Of a stretch of 64,000 bases of DNA, positions 1-11,361 are shown one piece after another. The stretch is taken from positions 6,386,001 through 6,450,000 of the forward strand of contig JAHLEZ010000001.1 in the NCBI GenBank assembly GCA_020726505.1. Reading direction: 5' to 3'. Under the pieces are notes generated by a model. That model searched no databases. It saw only the letters and a program-made list of their open reading frames with translations, and was not told the origin of the DNA. This DNA is from Leptodontidium sp. MPI-SDFR-AT-0119 (lineage: Eukaryota > Ascomycota > Leotiomycetes > Helotiales > Leptodontidiaceae). The translations under genes and the position numbers were made by a program. How positions within the stretch are numbered: the first letter of the stretch is position 1; each line of letters begins with the position of its first letter.

Positions 1-1002
1 TTTCTCTCCCATGTCCTGGGATTGTTCAGATCGGCGGCGTTTGAGGTATGGGGATACATCTGGGGAAGTGAAGGATGTGGGGTAATCGGAGGCTTCGTGT
101 TTAATAGGGACATCTGCACGAAGAACATGTTAGCAAAAGAAGTTTCTAATCTGGGTTCAAAGGTCGCTCTTTCAGGAGAAACCAATTGCGACTGCTGTTC
201 AAATTTGCAGCTGCAGTGCGGATTCAAACTTACCCATCTCCTCTCTGGAGGAGGAAGCCATGGTGGAAGCCATTGCGAGCGGGCGGGGATTCCTCGCAGT
301 TTGGCAGACGCAAGAACTGGAATCTCAAGCACGATCGTCCTCTGAGATCAAATCTTGCGTCAGAAGCAGAATCTGGGACAATATTGTTGATTGTCAAGCC
401 TGTGTTTCAACAATGACACCCACGATTTTTTCCATGCCGCCTCCAAATTGTGTTACTGGTCTATGTCCTTCGCCGTACAATCCTGCCCCAATCTTGGGAC
501 CCTAGAAGTTACTTTGATGATACACAAACAGCGGCATTTGAAATGGAAAGATAATCCAATTGAAAATTCTGTCCACACAAGCATCACTATTAGGGTCCTG
601 TTTTATCACTGTATGTGTTCCACTGTCAGTGAATAAGTATTGTCGAGTGCAATTCTATTCATATACTGGCTGCATGCAGCCCTATGGCACCTCGGATTTT
701 ACAGCACTAACATTAATTGTTAATTGTTGATTTAGTTTCAGCGTCAGCATCTTCGGAGTTCACTGATTAAGTTTTCCCTATATTCTAGAATGTTTATTAG
801 ATACACTACATAATTACGCCCTCCTCTTCCCAGCTTCGCTTCTCATGTTTATTTAAGTCAATTTTTCGTTTTCGCATGAGCTGTGTCTGGGTGTCCCCGC
901 CAATCTTCTCTCGTCAGTTTCAAGACTTGACTAGGCAATTGGATCATGTCATTCCCGACCTACGGCGTTGCTTAATATGTTCTGTTCTGTAATGTATCAA
1001 AA
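1..1002. other. Left edge, no supported gene
   Basis: About 1 kb up to the stop codon of the mitochondrial carrier. Only short open frames occur, without recognisable domains or intron-linked continuation. It should contain the carrier 3' UTR. I see no RNA gene or repeat here. A gene entering from outside the window cannot be excluded. Confidence 0.5.
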
Positions 1003-2325
1003 TCAAAGAGTCTTCGCAGCGACCAAACGTTGCAGTTGTTCCATGAATAGAAACATCAGAACTGTATTCGGGCTGTTCTCGTTAGCTTGCCTTCGAGTGC
1101 ACGGTCTTCAAGATGTAACCTACGCAAGTCTTAACCATGCTGGAGTCCATCCTTTCATCAAAAATCCTGGTCCTTCGGTCCGTAATGATTCTCTTACAAT
1201 TTTCACAAGTCCCTGTTCACTATCAACATCTCTATCCTCTTGTTAGGTGAAGCCACCTCGACATACCGGGGATTTCCCTTCCGCAGAAGCCGCACTCTGC
1301 ATCCTACTCTTCAAAACATCTGCAGGTGCGCAAACAGTCGTCGCAACCGTTCCAGCAACTAACGATGCTGCGATATGAAGAGGAACTCCCTCTGAAAATG
1401 GCATCAGTTTATTCACAAGCAGTTGGCGTTTAGCGGATGTGTATCTGGGACGTCAGCGATGGCTTCCTGGCTACCCGATCTAAACTTACACTGCGATCTG
1501 TGATACATCTGCCAATGCATTAGCTCAGTCGCTTGGTCCTTGGAATCTACCAGTACTCACTCATCAATATGCTCCTCACGATGTTTGGTCCCAGCCCTTT
1601 GGTAAATGCGCCCACTCCTTCTTCCCGCCCGATTCTAATTAGTCCGCTCACGGCATTCGAGTATAGGTATCGTTGACTTGGAGACTTTACTCCATCCGCA
1701 CACATTCGGACCAAGACGACCTGCTGATCCTTAGTATTTGACAATGTCCCGAAACTGCTGCTATACTTCTGTTGGATTTCCAAGCATTCCAGCAAGTCCT
1801 CCAGCAATTCCAGCGCACACGATAGTTGACCCCGCTGTCAACTTTTCACCAGTCTTCTGCTGTACCTGCCGAGCGAGGACGTCATATAAAGCAAACCGAG
1901 CAGTAGAATATGTTGTTTGCCGAAGGATCGAAGCTGAGAGACCAGACCACAGGGATCGAATGCCTGCCCCCATCAGTGGATGTTCCGATTACCTTGAATT
2001 TGATTGATCCTTACCATCTCGGATCGCAAATGTCTGGAGGGCTTTTAACATGGGCTGTTTCGATGACAGAACCTGCATACAACTTTATGATAACATCAGT
2101 GATATATTTCATGCAAGATCCGGGCAATACTTACTATTTTGTCCTGTCAAGAGGGTGTGCTAGCCAAAAGTCAGATTGATTGCGACGCGCAGAGCAAACG
2201 ATCCCAGAACTTACTGAAACAGGCGGCCATTGAAGCAGCTGCTCCTCTGTAAATATTAACGTGCCATCCTTCTTTCAAAATGAAGAAACTTACCCAAGCC
2301 ATAATGGTTGCTGCGCTTTCGCCAT
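1003..2325 (-). CDS. Mitochondrial carrier (dicarboxylate/Dic1-like)
   Basis: Six-helix inner-membrane carrier of the SLC25 family, most like the fungal dicarboxylate transporter that exchanges malate or succinate for phosphate. The gene is split into about nine small exons; joining GT-AG exons gives one frame of about 290 residues starting MAKAQQPLWLGG. All three carrier signatures are visible: THPLDRTKY near residue 22, GNPTEVVLVRM near 110 and CAPADVLKSRM near 210, each followed by the second half motif (RDGIRSLWSG, EEGVGAFTKG, EGPGFLMKGWTP). The start is the ATG at 2323-2325, just 32 bp before the first donor; a longer upstream ATG is out of frame with the carrier. The stop is the TGA at 1003-1005. 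Substrate assignment rests on resemblance only; an oxaloacetate or 2-oxoglutarate carrier is possible. Confidence 0.88.
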
Positions 2326-2754
2326 GTTTGAACTTGATCACATGTATATCTACATTTACTAGACCTAAACAGAATTCTATCTTCACTCAGCCTAGACATT
2401 TAATATCTGAGAATACCTTCTATCGGCATCAAAAATACTGCCGCTCTGCTCGGCACCCCTCACTAACCCGATCCAGGGACAGGAAATATCAGAGAGTGAG
2501 CATCTCACGTGAACAGGCCGACGGCGGCAAAAAGTAAGACCCGATCTCACCAAGATCCTGACCTTCCGAGGCTATTTTGAAGCATCGCAGATAAAACAAT
2601 GGCCGATGCACTTTACCGCCTTCGAGATCTCGGGCAGAATAGTGCATGTTGGACGGCAATCGACATCATATTTCCAGACTTCAGTCCTCAAGTTCTGCTC
2701 CTTTCGAGCTTTGTTTACTTTCAAACTCTGCAACACCGACTTCAGTAACTAGCT

Positions 2755-4687
2755 ATGGCTTCAAGACGAATAGCATCCGTGTGCCTGGCAAGCTCAACCC
2801 GCAATGCCGTCCGCATAACAGCTCGGTCACATCCCGCCCCGCGATTCCAGATCCCACGACAGCTGCACACGACTTCAACAAGATACGAGCAGAAATCGAA
2901 TACCAGTGCAAAACGAGATCCGGCACCGAAGATCGTCAGGGGAGGATCGAAAGTATACAAGAATGCAGACGACGCAGTAGCAGATTTGAAGAGTGGATCA
3001 ATTGTATTGAGTGCAGGATTTGGTCTTTGCGGGACAGCTGGTGAGAGAAAATAAGTCTATGTAGAAGATGTGTCATTAATACTAAGTACTGGTAGAAACT
3101 ATCATCGCAGCAATCGAAAAGAGAGGAAAGGATGGTCTGGGTGGTCTTACAGCAGTCTCGAACAATGCTGGGTCAGGAAGTGGGGGAGGATTGTCGCCGC
3201 TCGTCGAATCCGGACAAATTGAGCGATTGATCCTTTCGTTCTTGGGGGCAAACAAAACTCTGGAGAAGAAATATCTGTCTGGGGAGATCGCAATCGAGTT
3301 GTGTCCTCAAGGAACAATTGCTGAGAGGATACGAGCCGGCGGTGCTGGCATTCCAGCCTTCTACACTCCAACGGGAGTTAGTAAGTGCACCGGGTCCTGA
3401 TTACGTATCTCTACTAATGGTGATAGATACACTGTTGCAATCTGGAGACATTCCAGTAAGGCTCGGGCCTATGGACAAGGCGACTGGAAAGACAACGGTT
3501 CTAGAAGCTGGCAAACCAAGGGAAACACGAGTCTTTGATGGCAAAATCTATAACATGGAAAATGCGATCAAGGGGGATGTGGCAATTCTGCGAGCCTACA
3601 AAGTTGACGAGGCGGGGAACTGTCAGTTCAGGTATACCACGAAGACGTTCGGGCAAATCATGGCAAAGGCAGCAAAGATCACCATCGTTGAAGCCGAAAA
3701 TATCGTCTCAGTTGGGGAGATTCACCCAGATAATGTTCATGTCCCTGGAATCTACGTTGATCGGATCGTACCTGCAACGATAGAGAAGGCGGTTGAGATC
3801 AGGAAAATGAAGGAGGTTGAGGGTAAGGGAGATGGAAAGAAATCCGACTCTCAGCTGCGACGTGAGAGGATTGCAAAAAGAACATCAAAGGAATTGAAGC
3901 ATGGATATTATGTGAATCTTGGTGTTGGTAAGTGGTTTTGGTGGTATTTCTGGTGCTGAGCTGACAGAATCAGGAATGCCTACTCTTGCTCCCTCTTTCT
4001 TGTCGCCAGAGACAAAGGTCTGGATCCAATCTGAGAATGGGTTGCTTGGAATGGTAAGCTTTTACGGCTCTATGTCATGGCCGCAGCTGACAAAACCTAG
4101 GGACCATACCCCACGGAAGAGGAGATTGATGCGTAAGGACGAAGTTCCCAACCACTGAACCCTGACTAACATTCCCAGTGATGTAATTAACGCCGGCAAA
4201 GAAACAGTGACGCTCGTCCCGGGTGCTTCGACATTCGACTCAGCCGAGTCCTTCGCCATGATTCGAGGAGGTCATATCGACGTCTCTGTCCTCGGAGCTC
4301 TTCAAGTCTCTGCAAATGGTGATCTGGCAAACTTCATGATCCCAGGTAAAGTATTCAAGGGTATGGGAGGAGCGATGGACCTGGTTGGAAATCCGGATCA
4401 GACAAAAATTGTGGTTGCCACGGATCATGTCGCCAAGGATGGAAGCCCGAAAATTGTTGAGACATGTGCGCTGCCTCTGACTGGAGCTAAGGTTGTCAGT
4501 ACAATCATTACGGATTTGGTAAGTTGCGAATCAATACTTGTATTTTTGAAGCTAATCCTCGTAGTGTGTATTTGAAGTCGATAGGGTTAAGGGTGGATTG
4601 ACGCTGACCGAGCTGGCACCTGGTGTTGATGTGGAGGAAGTGAGAAGTAAAACTGGGGGCCAAGTTCAAGGTAGCAGACGATGTTAA
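2755..4687 (+). CDS. Succinyl-CoA:3-ketoacid CoA-transferase, mitochondrial, C-terminal frameshift
   Basis: Transfers CoA from succinyl-CoA to acetoacetate in ketone-body breakdown (EC 2.8.3.5), acting in mitochondria. Seven exons (2755-3040, 3096-3380, 3427-3927, 3974-4053, 4101-4132, 4179-4518, 4565-4687) join in phase to 548 residues. The first 45 residues are Arg/Ser rich, as in a mitochondrial presequence. The N-terminal half is the alpha domain, and the C-terminal half carries the SENGLLG motif with the catalytic Glu, followed by GPYPTEEE. The last exon reads correctly to SKTG, but a run of five G at 4655-4659 shifts the frame; with four G the frame would continue to the TGA at 4698-4700 with the expected family tail. 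As written, the final 14 or so residues are replaced by an unrelated 8. This is either a sequencing error or a recent mutation. Confidence 0.93.
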
Positions 4688-4796
4688 GTCAATGGAATGA
4701 AGGGTTGTAGGTGATCTCAGGCCAGTGGAATAAATGGTAAAGAAAAAGGATTGCAAGGCTTTGGAAATAGGAGTATTATTTGTACAAATTTAGAAT

Positions 4797-4873
4797 GTTT
4801 GAAAGCGATTCAATGAAGCCCTTCTCGGTGAAAATTCGGAAAGGTTGAAAGCGATTCAGTGAAGCCCTTCTCG
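4797..4873. repeat. 31-bp direct repeat in the convergent 3' region
   Basis: Two copies of a 31-bp sequence (4797-4827 and 4843-4873) differ at two positions and are 15 bp apart. They lie between the convergent CoA-transferase and AhpD-like genes, within expected 3' UTR sequence. Likely a short tandem duplication; no function is evident. Confidence 0.8.
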
Positions 4874-4931
4874 TTACCCAAAGTGTGCACCGGCCAGTAT
4901 TTACAACATATGCAATGAGTCAAGGAGCGAT

Positions 4932-5950
4932 CTACAGCTTCGACTTCAACATACCCGGAGCAAACGAAGTACCCTTCCCCTCACCCAAAGCCTCCACAAC
5001 AGCATCGACGGCCCCAAGTAACCAAATGTTCCCTTCATCAGTGGCTAACCACTCCCCACCTTCAACCGCAAACTCCCCCTTCGCCTTGAAACTCTCATCC
5101 TCAAAGGCCTTCCTTAATCCAAACACATGACTAGTAACCTGTGGCCCAACTCCAGTCTGAGCTCTCAAACAAGCCACCGCTACAATACTCGTCAGGACTC
5201 TCCCAACTTTTGCTCCAGACTCATGACCCAGTGCTGGCGGATCGGCAAATAGAGCGCCGTACTCATGGTTCAGAATGAAGACGGGCAGATCTGGATGAGA
5301 TTCTGCGAGCTTGGAATATAGCTTCTCGTCGAATGGTCTGTAAATTGACGACCAGAGTGAATTTCCTCGTGTGATGATGTCGTCGATGTTTGATTGTGAA
5401 GCGGTTCTAATCCGGTCAGCATTTGAGTCGCCAGGAGGCGAAGAAAGACCAACCTCGTAGGTTTGGTAGATAATGAAGACACAATTTCACTTGGCAAACT
5501 GGCTCTGAAAGCTCCCAGGCAATTGATGGTTCTTGGGACCTGTCACGTGTTAAGTTCGAGATTCTGGAGGTTTGGGCTATCTTAGCCAAAAGACTCACTC
5601 CATTGAAGCCAATGCACTTCAAGCCGACTTCTCTCATCAACTCAGCTGTCTCTACAGACTGCGCCTTGTCCTTCGACTTGTCCGTCGCGAGGTTGTACAG
5701 TTCCGTCAACGATTCTGGCGAGTTCATGGTCATGGTCGCAGCGGTCTTCCGAGATCAGCTTCGTTTAACCCGCTCCTAGAAAAACACTTACGGATAATGT
5801 CAGCCATGCTGGCGTTCCTACGCTCTTTTCTGATGCTTCTTGCCTCAGTCTCTCGTATACTGACCGGATTCTGGGTGTGGCTGGGAGGGTGTTTGGTCGA
5901 GCGAATGATGCTCCGATCAACGCCTTCAGTGATGACGAGAGCTTCGACAT
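4932..5950 (-). CDS. Peroxisomal AhpD/carboxymuconolactone-decarboxylase-like protein
   Basis: Four exons join to about 270 residues beginning MSKLSSSLKALIG and ending in the tripeptide SKL, a peroxisomal targeting signal type 1. The middle and C-terminal parts resemble the alpha-helical AhpD/CMD fold (segments FNGVPRTINCLGAFR, SLWSSIYRPFDEKLY, VGRVLTSIVAVACLRAQ). The closest family I can recall is the yeast peroxisomal protein Pxp2 (YJR111C). No CxxC redox pair typical of bacterial AhpD is visible, so peroxidase activity should not be assumed. The start ATG at 5948-5950 is the only one that keeps exon 1 open. It converges on the CoA-transferase gene. Confidence 0.8.
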
Positions 5951-7107
5951 GGCGGTGGTTTTGCAGTTAGTTGCTTACCAAAATCCACGGACAACAGCGC
6001 AATTGATTGCTGATATAACAGGACAATTGTTGCCTCGTGCTCTTCCTGTCTTCACGAGGACGTCGGCGGTAAAAGAATCCCGACCATTCATTGCGGTCCG
6101 CTCGCTCCCTTAAAAGAATGCCCGAAATAATAAATTGTGGACCTCGGCCTCGAGAAAAATGGCCGAGACATCGAAGGTTCAGCAACAGTGGGCGACTGGG
6201 GGGTCAGGCCCATGCAAGCTCACGCTCAGTAACTTGAACAGAGTTGGGAGCTGGCTCGAAATAAAGCTGACGATTCGTACTGAATTTTCAAGTTGTAGCG
6301 CTAATAAGCGTCCCTGCACAGGTATTTATATATGTAGTAGAGTGCAAAACTAAACCCACGGGATTGGGTTAACTAAAGTATAGTTTGCCTCTTGTGATAC
6401 TTAGAAAGAGAAAGTGAGTAGCGGAACTACGGATAGAATACTCGGATCTTCGTTAAAGGAAGAACTGTAGCCACACACATCCCATTCTCTATTCTATCCA
6501 GAGATCTGCTGCCATAGATATATTTTCTCTTGGTCGTTATGGTAATTTCACCGGCTCCTTATCCGGGGCTTATCCCTTAAACTGCGACAAGCACACTTGC
6601 TCAGGATATCCCACCTGAAGCGAGTCGCTACAAGACGGGAATGTTTAGCGTCTAATACGCTATAATTGCGCAGATTTGCCACTAAGACCCCTCAAGCTCG
6701 CTAAATTGAGGGGCAATTGCAGGCCTCGCAACAGTGTCTTTGGGCTGTGTGCCGAATCGCAGTTAAAGGGATAATCAGTGAATGGCTAAGATGTGTTAAA
6801 GAGAACGCAACTCCACTTGAAGGCGAACCAAGATTGCTGTGTGCTGCTTCTCGAATATTTGACTTCCCAGATCTCCTATGCTATTCACGAGAACTTTAAT
6901 CCCATGAGAATTATATACTTTATCGAGACCGAAATGCATCATTTCTTTGGGGGTAAAAAAGTCATGTATACATTCCTCATCTAGCTTTCTCTAAAGCCAT
7001 GAAAAAAGTCTAACGCCAGATCTCGAACGCCATTTTCCCCAGCCGATCAACCCTCTGTGGTATTAATCCGGCCCACTGGACCCTGTGCGAGCATTCCTCA
7101 CTCCACT
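5951..7107. other. 1.1-kb intergenic region, possible LTR-like remnant
   Basis: Holds the promoter of the AhpD-like gene and the 3' flank of the aminotransferase. The part around 6290-6600 is AT-rich, short-word repetitive and LTR-like in texture, but I cannot define TG...CA ends or a target duplication. A short hairpin (8-bp arms at 6688-6695 and 6706-6713, 10-nt loop) lies beside it. No coding region is supported. Confidence 0.35.
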
Positions 7108-8880
7108 TCACTTCAGGCCAAAGCTCGCTCTGACTGCAGCGCCAAAGCGCTCAATAGCTACGGTCATCTTGTCTTCTGCAGCAGCCGCAAAAGTTGCTCT
7201 GAAGAACATCTCGGTTTGAACGAAACCATTACGCTCAGCGATAAACCAGCTACCCTTACTAACCAAGACGCCTTCGTCAACGGCAGCGAGGAATATTTCC
7301 TCTTCAATCTCGGAGAGGGTCTTGGTTTTTGCGTAGGGGTGGAGGTGCCAGTTCACTTTAAGCCAGAGCTAAGCGTGTTAGCGAGCGAGGCTTCGTTCTG
7401 GACTGGATTTGAGAACTTACAAACATGCCTGCAGCGGGAGGGTTCCATGTGACTACTTCCTTGGGGAGATTCTTCTCACAAGCAGCTAGGATTACGTCTC
7501 GTCGCTTAGTGTACACCATGCGGAGATTGATTAACCACTTCAGATATCCATCATGACCCCAGTGCTCATCCAATAACTTAAACAAGACCATTTGAGAGAT
7601 ACCACTGGGGTTCTGAACAGAGCATTCGTTGGCGCGGGTAAATCGCTCGATGATTTGCTCAGAGGCAGTGACCCATCCAACCCGACTTCCTGGTGCGATG
7701 ACCTTGGAGAAGCTGTCCATTCGCATTACTCGGCCATCGACATCCAAGCTCAAATAGGTTGGGACGAGGGACTGAAGGAACTCCTCGTTGGTTGCGGGTG
7801 GAGGGATGCTGGGGGAGTCTGGGCCGGTATATGGTTGCATCTGGAGGAAGTAGTATGGCTCGTCTTCGAAGATATAGAGATCGTGCTTTTGAGCAATCTT
7901 GTAGATTTCTCTGCGACGTGTGAATGACTGCGTCGCTCCGGTAGGATTCTGGCCTGATGGAACTATATATAAAACAAATGGCTTGCGGGCTCCCTTTGCC
8001 TTCTCATCCCAGTTGGACAGGATATCATCCAGGCTTTCGGGCAGGAGACCCTCAGCATCCATAGCCACCCCAACAAACCCAACTCCAAGTGCAGCAGCAG
8101 TCTCGACGGCTGAAGCGAATGCATAATCTTCTGACAAGATCACATCTCCTCTCTCGCAAAACATCCGCAGAGCAATATCTAACGCAGACGTACTACCAAC
8201 AGTAAGAGCGCATTGCCAGTCTGCGTATGCTGGGTTGCAGACAATCTCCGTGTGTTCGGTCACAAAACGAATCATCTGCGCAGATCCAGTACCCAAAGCA
8301 TAATTCAATGCAATGGATAGATCATATACACCATCATCCGTCTCCGTCACGTCGTATTTGCCAGCCTTCAATATTGTGCCATTCTGTCTTGCTTCAGCTT
8401 CGGAGAAGTGGGGGACGGTTGGGACTTTGAAACTGAGTTCCTCGATGGGGAAGTTCTCTGCCAGTGGAAGGCCGCCTCCAAGGGTGATCAGTCCGGGTCT
8501 GTTGAGGTACTTGGCTGCTCCTTTCAAGCTAGAGGGCTGTCTTGCTTTTGCTTCGACGCTGAGGTAGTCTTCTGACTTTTAGTAGTTGTCAAGAGTGGGT
8601 TGATCTGTATGGGGGCAACATACGGTCCCATCGCTTTGCTTTTGGCTTTCCAGAGTTCTGGTGAAATTAGCAATTGTCTCTCAATGAGGATCAGATGACC
8701 AACAGGGGTTTTGAAGAGGTCGCTGCTTGTAGCAGCGGCAGTCTTTGCAACCAACCTGCCTGCTTTAATGCGTCTGGCAGCGACGGCTTTGACAGTCAAT
8801 GGATTAGGAACGACGATTGCCTCAGTGTCAGTGATTGCCTCGGCTTCAAAGCCGTTTCCAATTGCAGATGGAGGTGGCAT
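7108..8880 (-). CDS. Aromatic amino acid / 2-aminoadipate aminotransferase (Aro8-like)
   Basis: PLP-dependent fold-type I aminotransferase that converts aromatic amino acids or 2-aminoadipate to their 2-oxo acids, as in yeast Aro8 (lysine and aromatic pathways). Four exons join to roughly 540 residues. Family landmarks in order: SSDLFKTP and KPKAKRWD in the N-terminal arm, SLKGAAKYL, LITLGGGLPLAENFP, SGQNPTGAT with the substrate/PLP region, FEDEPYY, and the PLP-lysine motif DSFSKVIAPGSRVGW. The last intron (donor after AGMF) restores LWLKVNWHLHPY and the C-terminal small domain. The start is the ATG at 8878-8880; the stop lies at 7108-7110. The enzyme looks intact. Substrate preference within the Aro8/LysN group cannot be decided from sequence alone. 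Confidence 0.92.
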
Positions 8881-9277
8881 GTTTCAAGGTGAGCATGAAT
8901 GTGGAGGTAGGGGAGCGTGCCAGAGAGATGGAGGGGAAGTATCAAAGAAATTGAAACTTATAACGGAATGTAGTAATGTCAAGTCCAGGGCGTGCCTGTA
9001 TTTTACAACCGGAGTCCGCAAATCTGCAAGCCAAGTATGCCCGTATGTAGCCAAGGGGGCCGGGTAGGTAAAAACAAGCAAGGAGAGTGGGCCTAGAAGA
9101 ATGCTGGCTATCACTAGAGGCTTGTTTGTAGTCACGGATAGCTCTTTGTGGTAAGGGAATCCACCGAAATCCACACATTCCGCGCATCAGGTCTCATAAG
9201 TGGTGGTGGTGTCAAGGGTCAACGGTGTTAGTGTTGGTGTGTTCGTTCTATCGAAGCGACGGCAGACAATCATAATG
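8881..9277. other. Aminotransferase upstream region
   Basis: About 400 bp between the aminotransferase start codon and the transposon insertion site. It should hold the aminotransferase promoter. No gene or repeat is seen. Confidence 0.5.
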
Positions 9278-9279
9278 TA

Positions 9280-9315
9280 CGAAAGGGGGTTGACAGTGGG
9301 TCTCGCCCCCCCTTG
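9280..9315 (+). repeat. Left terminal inverted repeat of Tc1/mariner element
   Basis: Begins CGAAAGGGGGTTGACAGTGG and matches the reverse complement of 10491-10528 apart from a 2-bp length difference in the final C run. The flanking TA is at 9278-9279. Confidence 0.95.
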
Positions 9316-9413
9316 TAAGGCGGTGAGCATCATCGAAGCTCGTAGAACCTATGCCTCCGCCATTGATTTAATGACCGTTCCTTAGTGATTTGTATTGAGG
9401 AAACATCGTCAAA

Positions 9414-10454
9414 ATGCCTTGGACACATGAAACGCTAACTCGTGTGCGATTCAAAACCCTCTTAGCTGAAGGCTACTCAGTTAAAGGAGCTGCTCGCAAG
9501 CTTAATATCCCTCGTTCTTCAGCACGATATTTTATTAATAAACCCGACCGATTAGCAAAGCCTCCTGGCGCTTCTCCAAAGATCTCAGACGAGCAAATTC
9601 AAGAGATAATTGAGTGGTTTACAGGCCACTACGATCGCCGAACTCTTTCTTTACAACAAATCCGTGAGCAATTCCACCTCGATTGCGCAGATATTACTCT
9701 CCTCCGAGCCTTTGAACGACACGGTTATTATTATTATGTTCCTGATTGCAAGCCTTTTATATCAAAAGCGAATAAGCTTAAGCGTTGGAGCTTTGCTATT
9801 GCTAATTGGGACCGAACGAAAGAATACTGGCGACGAGGAAGGTTTACAGACGAAACAATTACTCGTACGGATATTCTTCGTAGACGAAAACTTCTTCGTA
9901 AACGAGGGGAAAGGCGACGACTTGATTGCATCTAATTTACGTTTCACTCAGGTCATAAATCAGTAATGGCGTGGGCAGCAATTGGGTATGGATATAAATC
10001 AAAAATTTACTTTTGCTCGTACGAAGGAGAAGGCAAAGGGTTTACTCAAAAGAAGTATGCAGATTAAATCTTGAGGGGCCCGTTGAAAGAGATATTTGAG
10101 CAACCAGGAGACTTCTTTTGCGTAGAGGACAACAGTAGGGTTCATGGGAAGACCGATACAAAGCAAAACCACGGGCTTTGTAATGCCGTACGCTTAGAAT
10201 GCCATATATTCTCAATTGATTGGCCTCCTTGCTCGCCAGACCTTAATCCAATTGAGAATATTTGGAGGATTTTAAAGCAAAAGCTAAGGAATAGAAATCC
10301 TCACGGTGGTTGGGCTCTTGAGGACTTGAAGAAGGCTATAATAGATATTTGGGACAATGAGATATCTATTGAAATAATCAATAGATTCGTTGATACTATA
10401 CCTCAGAGGCTAGAAAAGGTCAGATTAAGGAAAGGAGGACCTTCAGGATGGTAG
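9414..10454 (+). pseudogene. Tc1/mariner transposase with two in-frame stops
   Basis: One frame of 347 codons encodes an N-terminal helix-turn-helix (SVKGAARKLNIPRSSARYF), then a DDE catalytic core: first Asp in RFTDET, second in VEDNSRVHGK, Glu in DLNPIENIW. Two TAA codons interrupt it, one after RLDCI (9933-9935) and one after KKYAD (about 10065). Both sit where Gln would fit the surrounding family-like sequence. A CAA-to-TAA change is a CpA-to-TpA transition, the preferred RIP context, which is suggestive but not proof. By my count 41 residues separate the second Asp and the Glu, more than the 34 of canonical Tc1 (DD34E). The frame is otherwise uninterrupted, so inactivation looks recent. 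Confidence 0.92.
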
Positions 10455-10490
10455 ATCATTACTGTAAATAGCTATAGAATACGGCAGAAA

Positions 10491-10528
10491 CAAGGGGGGT
10501 GGCGAGACCCACTGTCAACCCCCTTTCG
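10491..10528 (-). repeat. Right terminal inverted repeat of Tc1/mariner element
   Basis: Inverted copy of the left terminus, ending at the TA duplicate 10529-10530. The 38 bp begin with CAAGGGGGG and end with CCCCCTTTCG. Confidence 0.95.
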
Positions 10529-10530
10529 TA

Positions 10531-11361
10531 TGCCGCAGATAAGCGCTGCATAAGCGAGCGCCGATGCTCCGATCCTCGGCCAGTGTCCGTACTTAGCCAG
10601 TGACTGATTGATTAGCTGGCTGTCTGCTGTGACCGAGCTCCGTCGTACATACCAAGGTACACTCTCATACGCTTTAGATAGGCTTCAGATAGCATGGATA
10701 CGAGGCTCTAATTGGATTATTACTTCCGATTCGCATCAAAGGTAAGTATCTCTCTCACCGACTGTTTCTTCCAAGATTGGGTACATCACGCACGTTACTT
10801 ATAGCCTTCCAGAATATCTCTGGTACAGTGGAATGAATATCCAAGACATACACTGATACTAATTAACGATATGATTCAAAAGGCCAATCGTTTAGTATTT
10901 ATCCTGACTTACTTTGCCTCGCCAGATTCCTTCCTGTGGAAGTCTCAAGTTGCTGCGAGGACTTGAAAGCAAGAACTTGCAACAAACATGTACGAATAAA
11001 TCGCAATTTGTTTAATGAGCTTTTATGACTTCACGAAGGTCAATGTAAGGCTTCGAAGAGTTCCATGTACCTCGCCAGGATAAGGTCAATAGATACCATC
11101 GTTGGTTGCAAAGAAAGGGACTTTAAAAGGCTCGCCTAACTCCTAGCGTCTGGCTCTTCAGGGGCTTAGCCACTAAATGTACCGAAGCACCGCACCCCAC
11201 CAAACACGGGATCCGAATATTCATTGCAGGGCCTTTAGTGGACGGATTACCCCTCGTTACACCCCCCTCGTTGGGGAACCTATGAGGAGGATTTTCGTGG
11301 GCTGTTAGTTGTAGGGGTTTGGTGGGATAGGATGGGAATTTGATTTGGGGTGAAGATTTGA
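10531..11361. other. Accessory spacer between transposon and Copia fragment
   Basis: About 830 bp without a supported gene. Stretches near 11150-11330 are G/C skewed and could be eroded repeat DNA flanking the Copia remnant, but no LTR ends are recognisable. Confidence 0.4.

Larger units (their letters stand above)
9280..10528 (+). mobile_element. Tc1/mariner DNA transposon, full length but inactive
   Basis: A 1249-bp element bounded by near-perfect terminal inverted repeats: left 9280-9315, right 10491-10528. The right copy carries two extra bases in a C/G-rich stretch. TA dinucleotides at 9278-9279 and 10529-10530 are the duplicated target, as expected for Tc1/mariner insertion. The interior encodes one transposase in the same orientation. 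Both ends are intact, so the element could be moved by a transposase supplied elsewhere, but its own transposase has two internal stops. Confidence 0.95.

Noticed and set aside
6290..6600. Solo LTR
   Set aside because: The texture is LTR-like, but I could not find TG/CA ends, a duplicated target or a second copy in the window.
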